9,923 bases of DNA from JBDUDK01 sp040002995. Its GTDB lineage: Bacteria; Actinomycetota; Acidimicrobiia; Acidimicrobiales; Ilumatobacteraceae. The stretch lies in the NCBI GenBank assembly GCA_040002995.1, contig JBDUDK010000010.1, positions 1 through 9,923 on the forward strand. Reading direction: 5' to 3'. A model generated the notes under the pieces. That model saw nothing but the letters and a program-made list of their open reading frames with translations, was not told the origin of the DNA and ran no database searches. Shown piece after piece: positions 1 to 6,326 of the stretch (within the stretch, counting starts at the first letter, position 1; each line of letters opens with the position of its first letter). The position numbers and the translations under genes are program-made.

Positions 1-126
1 GTCGTGGCCAGTCAACGCATCGAGGATCTCACCGACGATCGTGCCGTCACGCGTCTCGTCGAATTTCGCGAACAGCTCCTCGACACGCCGATGGTCGGCC
101 AGGAGAAGGTCGATTCCATTAGCCAT
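1..126 (-). CDS. Hemerythrin (HHE) domain protein, N-terminal part, cut by window edge
   Basis: Reading the minus strand from ATG at 126-124 gives 42 residues that start MANGIDLLLADHRRVEELF and stay open to the window edge. The pattern LLLADHRRVEELFAKF, with His12, matches the first helix and first iron-ligand histidine of HHE/hemerythrin-type proteins, which bind a di-iron centre and handle oxygen, NO or reactive oxygen species in the cytoplasm. The ATG follows the catalase stop with one base between them (TGA-C-ATG), and GAGAGGACAAGG upstream offers a ribosome site, so translation is probably coupled to catalase. The rest of the four-helix bundle and the later His/Glu ligands lie outside the window. 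The family call rests on the N-terminus only. The overlapping plus-strand frame at 4-225 lacks any recognisable domain and is taken as a shadow. Confidence 0.75.
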   Translation of the reverse strand, partial: MANGIDLLLADHRRVEELFAKFDETRDGTIVGEILDALTGHD

Positions 127-127
127 G

Positions 128-2233
128 TCAGCCTTGTCCTCTCGCTCGCGTGGGGTGGACTCCTGCCCGTTCCCAGTGGCGGTGCTGCCCTAGTGCGGCC
201 ACGACGGACTGCGCGAACCGCTTAGCCGCCGTGTCCGCTACGACGACACCGGGTGCATCGGCGTCGATTCCGGCTTGCGTCAACATGCCGGCGCCATCTC
301 CCCATGCGCCAATCGTCTTGAAGTGCCGATACGTGGCTTGTAGATACATGAAGACGCCAGGGATATCGCTCAAAGAAGCGCGCGCCGCGACGACGACCGC
401 GTCGGCTTCGGCGGGCGACGCCGTGTGAAATGACCGGTCGACCGTCAGCGTGTCGGACTTCCGTGTGCCACTGATGGCCCCTTTGTGGGTGGCCACGACG
501 TGAGCGGTGACGCCCGCCGCGGTCAACTCGTCTTTGAGCATGCGGATACCCGCGAGATCGGCCCCGTCGTTGGCGAGGATGTGCACCACACGGCCGTCCA
601 CCGGATACGTCTGGTCGTCGATCATCGCGAGGGCGGGCGACGGTGCCATTTCCCGTTCAGGCGCCGCGACGCCCTCGGGAGGCTTCACGGTCATTCCGAG
701 TCCGAACGCAACGCGACGACCGAGTTCGGGCGCGATGAGAACGAGCCGCGCCAACATCCGCTCTACGACTGCGGGCACGTCGACCTTGCCGAGTTCGAAC
801 GTGAACGCATCGGCGATGTGATCCTGCTCGGCCTCCGTCATGCTCTGCCAGAAAAGCGTGGCCTGGACGTACTCGTCATCCGGCCCGCGGTCTCTCACCT
901 TGGCTCCCTCGATGGTGCGAGGAACATGGATGTAACCGTCGTCTTCATCCGTCGCCATGAATGGACAGCCGCCACCCACCCCGTTGGGGAAGTACGGCGT
1001 ACGACCGGCGTGCACCGCTTGCTGCCCAAAGCCGTCACGCAGGTTGTCGTTGACCGGCGCGTGCGACCGATTGATCGGTAGCTGGTCGAAGTTCGGACCA
1101 CCCAGGCGCGTGAGCTGCGTATCGAGGTAGCTAAACAAACGACCTTGCATCAACGGATCGTCGGTGACCTCGATGCCACGAACGAGGTGGCCGGTGTGGA
1201 AGGCGACCTGTTCGGTCTCGGCGAAGAAGTTGACGGGATTGCGATTGAGCGTCAGCCGTCCGATGGGGCGGACGGGAGCGAGTTCCTCGGGTACCAGCTT
1301 CGTCGCGTCGAGCAGATCGATGCCCTCGAAGTATTGGTCGTCGGTGTCCGGGAACGTCTGGACGCCGAACTCCCACTCTGGGAACACACCGGCGCCGATG
1401 GCGTTGTACAGGTCGCGGCGATGGAAATCGGGGTCGACGCCCGCGAGCGTCTGTGCTTCCTCCCACACCAGCCCATGCACGCCGAGTACCGGCTTCCAGT
1501 GGAACTTGACCAGCGTGGTGTCGCGGGCCGCGTTCACGAGCCGGAACGTGTGGACGCCAAAGCCCTCCATCATGCGCAACGAGCGGGGAATGGCGCGATC
1601 CGACATCACCCACATCAACATGTGCGGTGACTCCGGCAAGAGGGAGACGAAATCCCAGAACGTGCTGTGCGCGGTCTGGGCTTGCGGAACCTCTTGATCG
1701 GGTTCGGGTTTCGCGGCGTGGATGAGATCGGGGAACTTGATGCCGTCGCGAATGAAGAAGACGGGAATGTTGTTGCCGACGAGATCGAACACGCCTTCAG
1801 CCGTATAGAACTTCACGGCGAACCCGCGGACATCGCGCACGGTGTCGGCCGACCCGCGAGATCCAACGACAGTGGAGAAGCGGGTGAAAACCGGCGTGAC
1901 CTGGTCAGGTTGCAGGAATCCCGCGCAGGTGATGTCGCTGGAGTTGCCGTAGGACTCGAACACGCCGTGCACGCCGACACCGCGAGCATGTACCACCCGT
2001 TCGGGGATGCGCTCGTGATCGAAATGCATCACCTTTTCGCGCAGATGGAAGTCGTCCATCAACGTGGGTCCCCGACGGCCCACCTTCAGCGAGTCGTTCG
2101 TTTGCGAGAGGCGCTGACCCAGCGAGGTGGTCAAGAAGTCGCTGTCCTGCGCGGGGACCTTGCTGGCACGCGGCGAAAGCACCGGACCGCGTACAAGGGC
2201 TCTTGCGGGTCGACTCTTCGGAGTGCGTGGCAT
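128..2233 (-). CDS. katE: Large-subunit (HPII/KatE-type) heme catalase
   Basis: A cytoplasmic heme catalase of 701 residues that converts hydrogen peroxide to water and oxygen. The length and C-terminal flavodoxin/DJ-1-like domain (about 545-685) place it in the large-subunit clade, slightly shorter than E. coli HPII (753). By alignment from memory with HPII, the catalytic distal His is His82 (ERVVHARG), the distal Asn is Asn155 (VGNNIPVFF), and the heme-ligand Tyr is Tyr369 (GRLFSYLDTQ). His346 (QVAFHTGHL) falls where HPII has His392, the residue cross-linked to its heme Tyr. The start is ATG at 2233-2231 with AGGAGAAAGG upstream. The N-terminal 40 residues are basic and variable, as usual for this clade. 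It lies 39 bases after the SRPBCC gene and one base before the hemerythrin gene on the same strand, suggesting a peroxide-stress operon. No frameshift is seen. Confidence 0.97.
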   Translation of the reverse strand: MPRTPKSRPARALVRGPVLSPRASKVPAQDSDFLTTSLGQRLSQTNDSLKVGRRGPTLMDDFHLREKVMHFDHERIPERVVHARGVGVHGVFESYGNSSDITCAGFLQPDQVTPVFTRFSTVVGSRGSADTVRDVRGFAVKFYTAEGVFDLVGNNIPVFFIRDGIKFPDLIHAAKPEPDQEVPQAQTAHSTFWDFVSLLPESPHMLMWVMSDRAIPRSLRMMEGFGVHTFRLVNAARDTTLVKFHWKPVLGVHGLVWEEAQTLAGVDPDFHRRDLYNAIGAGVFPEWEFGVQTFPDTDDQYFEGIDLLDATKLVPEELAPVRPIGRLTLNRNPVNFFAETEQVAFHTGHLVRGIEVTDDPLMQGRLFSYLDTQLTRLGGPNFDQLPINRSHAPVNDNLRDGFGQQAVHAGRTPYFPNGVGGGCPFMATDEDDGYIHVPRTIEGAKVRDRGPDDEYVQATLFWQSMTEAEQDHIADAFTFELGKVDVPAVVERMLARLVLIAPELGRRVAFGLGMTVKPPEGVAAPEREMAPSPALAMIDDQTYPVDGRVVHILANDGADLAGIRMLKDELTAAGVTAHVVATHKGAISGTRKSDTLTVDRSFHTASPAEADAVVVAARASLSDIPGVFMYLQATYRHFKTIGAWGDGAGMLTQAGIDADAPGVVVADTAAKRFAQSVVAALGQHRHWERAGVHPTRARGQG

Positions 2234-2272
2234 GCCCGAGACCTTTCTCCTAAGCAGGCACCGCCCCTACCC

Positions 2273-2719
2273 TCACCACCGCGAATCCAAACCCGCACCC
2301 ACGAGGTAGTCGGCCAGACGGTTGATCGAGCGGGTGTTGCGCGCCTTGATCAGCGGATCGATCAGCACGGCGAAGAATCGGTAGAAGCCGATCGGTGTCT
2401 CCGACAGCCGCAAGCGCGACGAATGGTCGTTCTCCGCGAATACCTCGAAAACCACACGGGCGACCAGGAACGGACGAGCGCGCACCACCATCTCGAGCAG
2501 GTGGTTGGGGCGCACTTCTTCGACCTCCGTCGTGTCTTTGACGGTAAGCGGGCCCGCTCCGACCTCGTGCTCGAACTCGGAACTCGGACTCGGGAAGTCG
2601 CCGTCGACCCGCCGGATGCTCTTGGCTCCGGTGAGCCACTGGGGATACGTCGTGGGCTCCGAAATGACGTCGAAGACCTTGGGTGCCGAAGCCGGCATCG
2701 AACTCTCCACTACGACCAT
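2273..2719 (-). CDS. SRPBCC/START-like ligand-binding protein (polyketide cyclase/CoxG-like)
   Basis: A 148-residue protein with the helix-grip pattern of the SRPBCC superfamily. There is a first strand (MVVVESSM), a helix with the common VFDVISEPTTYPQWL pattern, alternating strands in the middle, and a long C-terminal helix (FFAVLIDPLIKARNTRSINRLADYL). Such proteins bind hydrophobic ligands in a central cavity; the ligand here cannot be told. The frame stays open back to 2827, but a start there would overlap the patatin-like gene on the other strand. ATG at 2719-2717 keeps strand 1 and has CAAGG upstream, so it is preferred. A second ATG at 2698-2696 has a better GGAG but would lose strand 1. 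It is probably the first gene of the operon with catalase and hemerythrin. Confidence 0.85.
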   Translation of the reverse strand: MVVVESSMPASAPKVFDVISEPTTYPQWLTGAKSIRRVDGDFPSPSSEFEHEVGAGPLTVKDTTEVEEVRPNHLLEMVVRARPFLVARVVFEVFAENDHSSRLRLSETPIGFYRFFAVLIDPLIKARNTRSINRLADYLVGAGLDSRW

Positions 2720-2795
2720 GCCGATGCCTTGCCCTTCTGCGCCTCTCACTAACCCAATATGTTTCAGGACGCTCTCCGCTGGGAAGGGGGCGTGA
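2720..2795. promoter_or_regulatory. Divergent intergenic region between SRPBCC and patatin-like genes
   Basis: This 76-base gap separates two divergent genes, so it must hold promoters for both if the starts chosen here are right. The patatin-like GTG start is preceded by GGGAAGGGGG. The stretch CACTAACCCAATATGTTTCAGG is the most AT-rich part and the likeliest place for promoter elements, but no convincing -35/-10 pair can be named on either strand. Confidence 0.3.
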
Positions 2796-3734
2796 GTGAA
2801 ACGCTCCCTACAGGCCGGCACGCGCATCGGCCTCGTGCTCGGTGCCGGGGGCAGCGTCGGCTGTGCCTACCACGCGGGCGTTCTGTACAGCCTGCTGCAT
2901 CACACGGGTTGGGATGCGCGCGACGCCGAGTCGATCGTGGGTACCAGTGCGGGCTCGCTCGTCGGCGCGCTGTTGCGCAGTGGCGTCGATCCGGAAGAGC
3001 TGGCCATTCTCATCAACGGCGGGCGCTCGATCGATGTCGCCGAGCGGCTCCGGGCCCTCCACCACGCCTCGGAGCAGAAGATCCCGATGCCGTCTGCACT
3101 GGATTTGCTACGAGCGTTTCGTCCTCCGACCCCGCAGGGGCTGCTGGGCAGCGTTCGTTATCGGTCGGTCCGTCCGGCGCTGCTGTCGATGATGCGATCG
3201 CCGCGCATCGACCTGCGCTCATTGGTGGAAGAACTCGATCACCTGTCACCAGACGGCTGGCCGGAGCGAGATCTGCGGATCTGCACGGTCGAGATGGCAT
3301 CGGGCCGGCGCCGAGTGCTTACCGGTGACGCGGGCGCTTCGCTGTCGACTGCGGTGGCTGCGTCGTGTGCGGTGCCCGGACTGTTTGCCCCGCAAAAAGT
3401 GGGCCGTCACCGCCTGATGGACGGCGGCGTGCACTCGGTGACGAACATCGACGTTTTGCCCTTCGATCGCCTCGACGAGGTCTGGGTGATCGCTCCGATG
3501 GCGGGCGCGGTGTTCCAACACTTCGGCACCGGCGCCATGCGCAAACGGATTGCGGCCACCCTTCGTCACGAGTTGCGCAGCGTCCCCCGCGGGATGCGCG
3601 TGCGGCTCTTCGAACCTCAGCGCGAAGCGAGCGGCGCCATGGGCCTCGACTTGATGGCCACCGACCGCGCCGCCCGTACCGTGCTCGCCGGTTTCCTGGA
3701 GACCGGCGACGCGGTGTCGGCCGCCGGGTTCTAG
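2796..3734 (+). CDS. Patatin-like phospholipase family protein
   Basis: A 312-residue serine acyl hydrolase of the patatin fold, probably acting on phospholipid or other acyl ester bonds with a Ser-Asp dyad. The oxyanion loop is GLVLGAGGSVGCAYHAGVL (residues 12-30), the nucleophile elbow is GTSAG (49-53, Ser51), and the catalytic Asp is in DGG (209-211, Asp209), so all three signatures are intact and in the usual order. No signal peptide or membrane segment is evident, suggesting a cytoplasmic protein. The start is GTG at 2796 with GGGAAGGGGG five bases upstream. It is divergent from the SRPBCC gene, and its TAG stop lies in a CTAG that is also the stop of the convergent PLP-enzyme gene. The substrate is not predictable from sequence alone. 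Confidence 0.93.
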   Translation: MKRSLQAGTRIGLVLGAGGSVGCAYHAGVLYSLLHHTGWDARDAESIVGTSAGSLVGALLRSGVDPEELAILINGGRSIDVAERLRALHHASEQKIPMPSALDLLRAFRPPTPQGLLGSVRYRSVRPALLSMMRSPRIDLRSLVEELDHLSPDGWPERDLRICTVEMASGRRRVLTGDAGASLSTAVAASCAVPGLFAPQKVGRHRLMDGGVHSVTNIDVLPFDRLDEVWVIAPMAGAVFQHFGTGAMRKRIAATLRHELRSVPRGMRVRLFEPQREASGAMGLDLMATDRAARTVLAGFLETGDAVSAAGF

Positions 3735-4699
3735 ACCCCACCCTCCCAGAGGTCGGTGCTGAGGTACTTCATGCCAGAGTCGGCGAGCACGATCGCGACG
3801 GTCTTGCCGGCGTATCGACTACGGAGGAGCCGCTCCGCGGCGACGAGGCACGCTCCCGCCGAGAAGCCGGCGAATATGCCCTCCTGTCGGGCGAGTCGCC
3901 GCGCGCCATCGATGGCGTCGGCGTCGTTGACCGCCACGTAACCGTCGACGACCGTCGGATCGAGAAGCGGCAACGCGGTCATTGAATAGCCGCCGCCTTG
4001 AATGCGATGCGCGGGCTGGACGAGCGCTTGACCCGCGAGCACGGCGGCACCCTCGGGCTCGACGACATAGCAACCGATCGACTGATTCTTCGCCTTGAGG
4101 AACCGTGCGATGCCGGTGAAGGTTCCGCCGGTTCCGACAAACTCGCAGAAGACGTCGATGCCCCCACCGGACTGTCGCCAAAGCTCCACGGCCGTGGCGT
4201 CCTCGTGAGCGTTTGGGTTGCCGGAGAGGTGAAATTGGTCGGCGCGGAATGCGAGACGCTCGGCGGCAATTCGCGACGCGGCCTCCTCGACCCGTGCGAG
4301 ATCGTCACCGGTGACATGGCCGTCGGCTGCCCCAGGCTGTTGTTCCACGAGAACGACCTCGGCGCCGAGCGCGCGCATCATCCGGGCCCGCTCGCTCGAA
4401 TTTCCCGCGGACATCACGGCGACGAACGGGTACCCCTTCACGGCGCAGACGATCGCGAGGCCAGTACCCGTGTTGCCGCTGGTCAACTCCACGACGGGCT
4501 GGCCCGGCATCAGCACGCCGCTCGCCTCCGCGTCCTCGATCATGCGGAGCGCGATGCGATCCTTCTTCGACCCGCCGGGATTGAGGTACTCGAGCTTCGC
4601 CAGCACGCGCCCGTTCAGGTCCCTGGTCACGCGGGATAACTCGACCAACGGAGTGCCGCCGATTGCTGCCAGTACCGAGGCACCCAGCTCCGCGGTCAT
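3731..4699 (-). CDS. PLP-dependent cysteine synthase family protein
   Basis: A 322-residue fold-type II PLP enzyme of the cysteine synthase/cystathionine beta-synthase family, which carries out beta-replacement on activated serine such as O-acetylserine. Numbering from the ATG: the Schiff-base lysine is Lys46 in NPGGSKKDR, the substrate loop is TSGNTG (73-78), the phosphate-binding loop is GTGGT (189-193), and a C-terminal ADSGMKYLST replaces the usual PDSGERY. The residue before the catalytic lysine is Lys rather than the usual Val/Ile, and QFHLSGNPNAHE replaces the common NPANxxAH pattern, so it is a side branch and may not be a housekeeping CysK. ATG at 4699-4697 is preferred over GTG at 4711 because it overlaps the stop of the frame-corrected HIT gene (ATGA). 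No cystathionine beta-synthase regulatory domain is present. Confidence 0.92.
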   Translation of the reverse strand: MTAELGASVLAAIGGTPLVELSRVTRDLNGRVLAKLEYLNPGGSKKDRIALRMIEDAEASGVLMPGQPVVELTSGNTGTGLAIVCAVKGYPFVAVMSAGNSSERARMMRALGAEVVLVEQQPGAADGHVTGDDLARVEEAASRIAAERLAFRADQFHLSGNPNAHEDATAVELWRQSGGGIDVFCEFVGTGGTFTGIARFLKAKNQSIGCYVVEPEGAAVLAGQALVQPAHRIQGGGYSMTALPLLDPTVVDGYVAVNDADAIDGARRLARQEGIFAGFSAGACLVAAERLLRSRYAGKTVAIVLADSGMKYLSTDLWEGGV

Positions 4700-5191
4700 C
4701 GGAACGTCCACTCGATCACCACGTCGGCGGAGCGAAGCTCGGTCCGCAGGTCAGCCACCAGCTGCTCGCGTGCGCCCGCGTCCTGCTCCTCCACACTGGT
4801 CCAGTTGAGTCGGAGAAACTCGAGGTTCTCCCATAGGGGAGCGGATGCACGAACATCGTCGGCGTGCCTCGGCAACGAGGTGCCAGTGCAGGTGCGGCAC
4901 CCCGTTGCCGAGGGCTTCGTAGTTCAGCTTCCGGGGCCGGAAGGCTCGAAAGGCAGCGTGAGCGACCTCGACCATGTCGTGAAGGAAGAGCTGCCGCTCC
5001 TCGAGGGCCAGGTCGTGCAACTCCGCGACACACGTTCTCGACGAAGAGAACGTGTAGCCGCGGTAGTACTGGAGCGGGCTCAGACCGACGTAACCGGACA
5101 GCAGACTTGCAACGGCCCACGGATCGTCCCCCGATTCCATCCGGGGCTGGAGAGAACAAAGCCGCAATCGTCCATCGGGCAAGCGTGTCAC
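4696..5191 (-). CDS. HIT-family (histidine triad) hydrolase, with apparent one-base frameshift
   Basis: Histidine-triad proteins hydrolyse or transfer nucleotidyl groups, e.g. Ap4A or AMP-lysine-like substrates. From GTG at 5191 the frame reads through YYRGYTF, VAELHDLALEERQLFLHDM and KLNYEALGNGVP to the catalytic HLHWHLV. The uncorrected frame then degenerates and ends at 4751. Removing one base near 4873 gives HLHWHLVPRHADDVRASAP, then LWENLEFLRLNW and a C-terminal helix, ending in TGA at 4698-4696. That is the normal HIT continuation (HxHxHxxPRxADD) and gives 164 residues. The corrected stop overlaps the ATG of the PLP enzyme. The catalytic triad is intact either way. A sequencing indel, a young inactivating mutation or a functional truncated protein are all possible. 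The cysteines often seen near the N-terminus of HIT proteins are not evident. Repeat copy 1 lies just upstream of the start. Confidence 0.8.
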
Positions 5192-5208
5192 GCGCCAGTC
5201 GCGGCCTC

Positions 5209-5276
5209 ATTTCGTTCGGGCCAAAAATATAGCCTCCTGCCACCAGCCGAATTCCTGGCTCAAACGGGAAGCGACG
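5209..5276. repeat. Palindromic direct repeat, copy 1
   Basis: A 68-base stretch starting ATTTCGTTCGGGCCAAAAAT and ending GAAGCGACG that recurs in the same orientation at 6245-6307. About 30 of the first 33 positions match and the central AGCCGAATTCCTGG is identical; copy 1 has a 3-base and about 2 more extra bases. The ends are self-complementary (GCCA 5220-5223 with TGGC 5256-5259; GTTTGAGCCA on the minus strand against TGGCCCGAAC with one mismatch and one G-T). It lies between the broken membrane protein gene and the HIT gene start. No transposase or target duplication was seen. Its identity is unknown. Confidence 0.85.
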
Positions 5277-5847
5277 TCCCGTCGTGGGGCGGCGGACTCG
5301 CAGGCCGGCGACGAGGAAGGCGATCGCGCCGAGTCCGGTCGCGAAGAACACGGCGTTGTAGACGAGAAGTTTGCCCGTGGCCCAATGTTCGTCGCCGCCG
5401 AGTTCGATGATGAACGCGGTTGTGGCGACGACGCAGACCACGGCGAGGATAGCGCTGGTGATGAGCAGCTGCCGGCGTAGCTCTGGGTTTGGTGAGCGCG
5501 TTGACGTCGCGAGACGGCCACGTTCGACCACGGCGAGGATGACCGCGACGGCGAGCAATATGACGCCGGCGTAGAAGCCCACGAGCATGCTGATGATGCC
5601 CGCCCCCGCCAGCACGGCGAAGGCGACATAGAGCGTTGCGGTCGATTGTCGTGATTCATGACGGTCTCCAGTCGATAGCGAGGAACGGTGAGGACGAGAT
5701 CGAGTGTCACGCGGGGCCAAACCGCGACGCGCCGTGGCGTCCGAGCAGGTCGACAAAGTTTTGGACGAGGTCCTCGCCGTAGTGGCGGCGAAAATCCTTC
5801 GGGTACAGATGGATGAGGGCGCGATAGATGTCGGCGTGGCCGGCCAT
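5260..5847 (-). pseudogene. Broken four-helix membrane protein with permease-prefix-like N-terminus
   Basis: Three frames in a row carry pieces of one apparent protein. ATG at 5847 starts MAGHADIYRALIHLYPKDFR, continues RRHYGEDLVQNFVDLLGRHG and stops at 5707; the LYPxxFRxxYGxxL pattern is known from N-terminal prefixes of membrane proteins encoded beside PadR regulators. The next frame gives VTLDLVLTVPRYRLETVMN (from 5710). The third gives TLYVAFAVLAGAGIISMLV, a second helix GVILLAVAVILAVVE, then LLITSAILAVVCVVATTAF and LLVYNAVFFATGLGAIAFL, i.e. four membrane segments. This third frame has no ATG or GTG ahead of its first helix. Both shifts, near 5720 and 5650, have the sign of one-base deletions. 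A possible third near 5280 would lead to TGA at 5262-5260 inside repeat copy 1; without it the frame runs on through the HIT gene. It starts 6 bases after padR ends, so it was probably co-transcribed. Function unknown. Confidence 0.65.
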
Positions 5848-5853
5848 CTCAGG

Positions 5854-6192
5854 TCATCCGAGTCTCAGATTTAGCCGGGTCAGCCGCACGAGCTCGGCCA
5901 GCCGGTCGGCCTCAGCGATGCACACCTTGCGGCCGAGAGTGGTCAACCGGTAGTAGCGACGTCGTTGATCGTCATCGGTGGTCGGGCGATGCGGCAGTTC
6001 CTCGGTGAGGCCCGCGGCCACAAGCTTCCTCAGGGTTCCGTACAACGTGGCCGGTCCCATCCGAACGACCCCGTCGGAGGACTCCTCGACCGCCTGCATG
6101 ATTGCGTAGCCATGGAGTTCACCATCGGTGAGCGCCACAAGCACATGAAACTGGGCTTGTGGGAGCGGAAGGAAAGAGCTCGGGTCGACCAC
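5854..6192 (-). CDS. PadR family transcriptional regulator
   Basis: A 112-residue winged-helix DNA-binding protein. The PadR signature is clear: QFHVLVALTDGELHGYAIM, then VRMGPATLYGTLRKLVAAGL (recognition helix region), a charged wing loop (RPTTDDDQRRRYYRLTTLG) and a C-terminal helix for dimerisation (ADRLAELVRLTRL). PadR proteins usually repress nearby genes and respond to small ligands or membrane stress. The start is GTG at 6192; no good Shine-Dalgarno is visible, and a TATGAT at 6209-6204 would place transcription start about five bases before the GTG, so the mRNA may be almost leaderless. It probably controls its own operon with the downstream membrane protein and perhaps the divergent hydrolase, through the operator at 6200-6235. 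Confidence 0.93.
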   Translation of the reverse strand: MVDPSSFLPLPQAQFHVLVALTDGELHGYAIMQAVEESSDGVVRMGPATLYGTLRKLVAAGLTEELPHRPTTDDDQRRRYYRLTTLGRKVCIAEADRLAELVRLTRLNLRLG

Positions 6193-6199
6193 GAGGAGT

Positions 6200-6235
6200 C
6201 TCTATCATAAAGCGATATAGCGTCAAGCGATAGAG
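6200..6235. promoter_or_regulatory. Candidate PadR operator: dyad plus direct repeat
   Basis: A perfect 7-base inverted repeat CTCTATC (6200-6206) and GATAGAG (6229-6235) frames an 11-base direct repeat, AAGCGATATAG (6210-6220) and AAGCGATAGAG (6225-6235), 10 of 11 identical at 15-base spacing. It covers the likely padR -10 (TATGAT, 6209-6204) and lies eight bases upstream of its start, in the gap shared with the divergent serine hydrolase gene. This fits an autorepressor site; the binding protein is inferred from position only. Confidence 0.55.
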
Positions 6236-6244
6236 TGACGAGAG

Positions 6245-6307
6245 ATTTCGTTCGGACCAAAAATACAGCCACCTGCCAGCCGAATTCCTGGTCAACACGA
6301 AACGACG
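6245..6307. repeat. Palindromic direct repeat, copy 2
   Basis: A 63-base stretch starting ATTTCGTTCGGACCAAAAAT and ending GAAACGACG, the second copy of the element at 5209-5276 and in the same orientation. TTTCGT (6246-6251) pairs with ACGAAA near the right end, and GACCA (6255-6259) pairs with TGGTC (6289-6293), giving an imperfect long hairpin around the identical core AGCCGAATTCCTGG. It lies between the padR operator and the serine hydrolase start. Confidence 0.85.
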
Positions 6308-6326
6308 ACTATGCGAGCCTGGGCAC

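Noticed and set aside
4..225. Plus-strand 73-codon frame at the left edge
   Set aside because: It is antisense to the hemerythrin start and catalase end, with low-complexity Arg/Ala sequence at its end.
1667..2752. Long plus-strand open frame of 361 codons opposite catalase and the SRPBCC gene
   Set aside because: It has no recognisable domain and lies antisense to two clear genes; long antisense frames are expected at this GC content.
4716..5756. A single 346-residue membrane protein reading through the HIT gene region
   Set aside because: Only the part from about 5285 to 5650 is membrane-like. Its start would be TTG, and the 3' half is an off-frame reading of the HIT gene.
6210..6235. CRISPR-like repeats in the padR upstream region
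   Set aside because: Only two 11-base copies at 15-base spacing, with no array; better explained as operator half-sites.
5209..6307. Integron cassette with two attC sites
   Set aside because: The repeats are palindromic and in direct order, with near GTTRRRY and RYYYAAC boxes, but the boxes come as GTT...AAC, the reverse of the RYYYAAC...GTTRRRY order of attC. No integrase gene is present.
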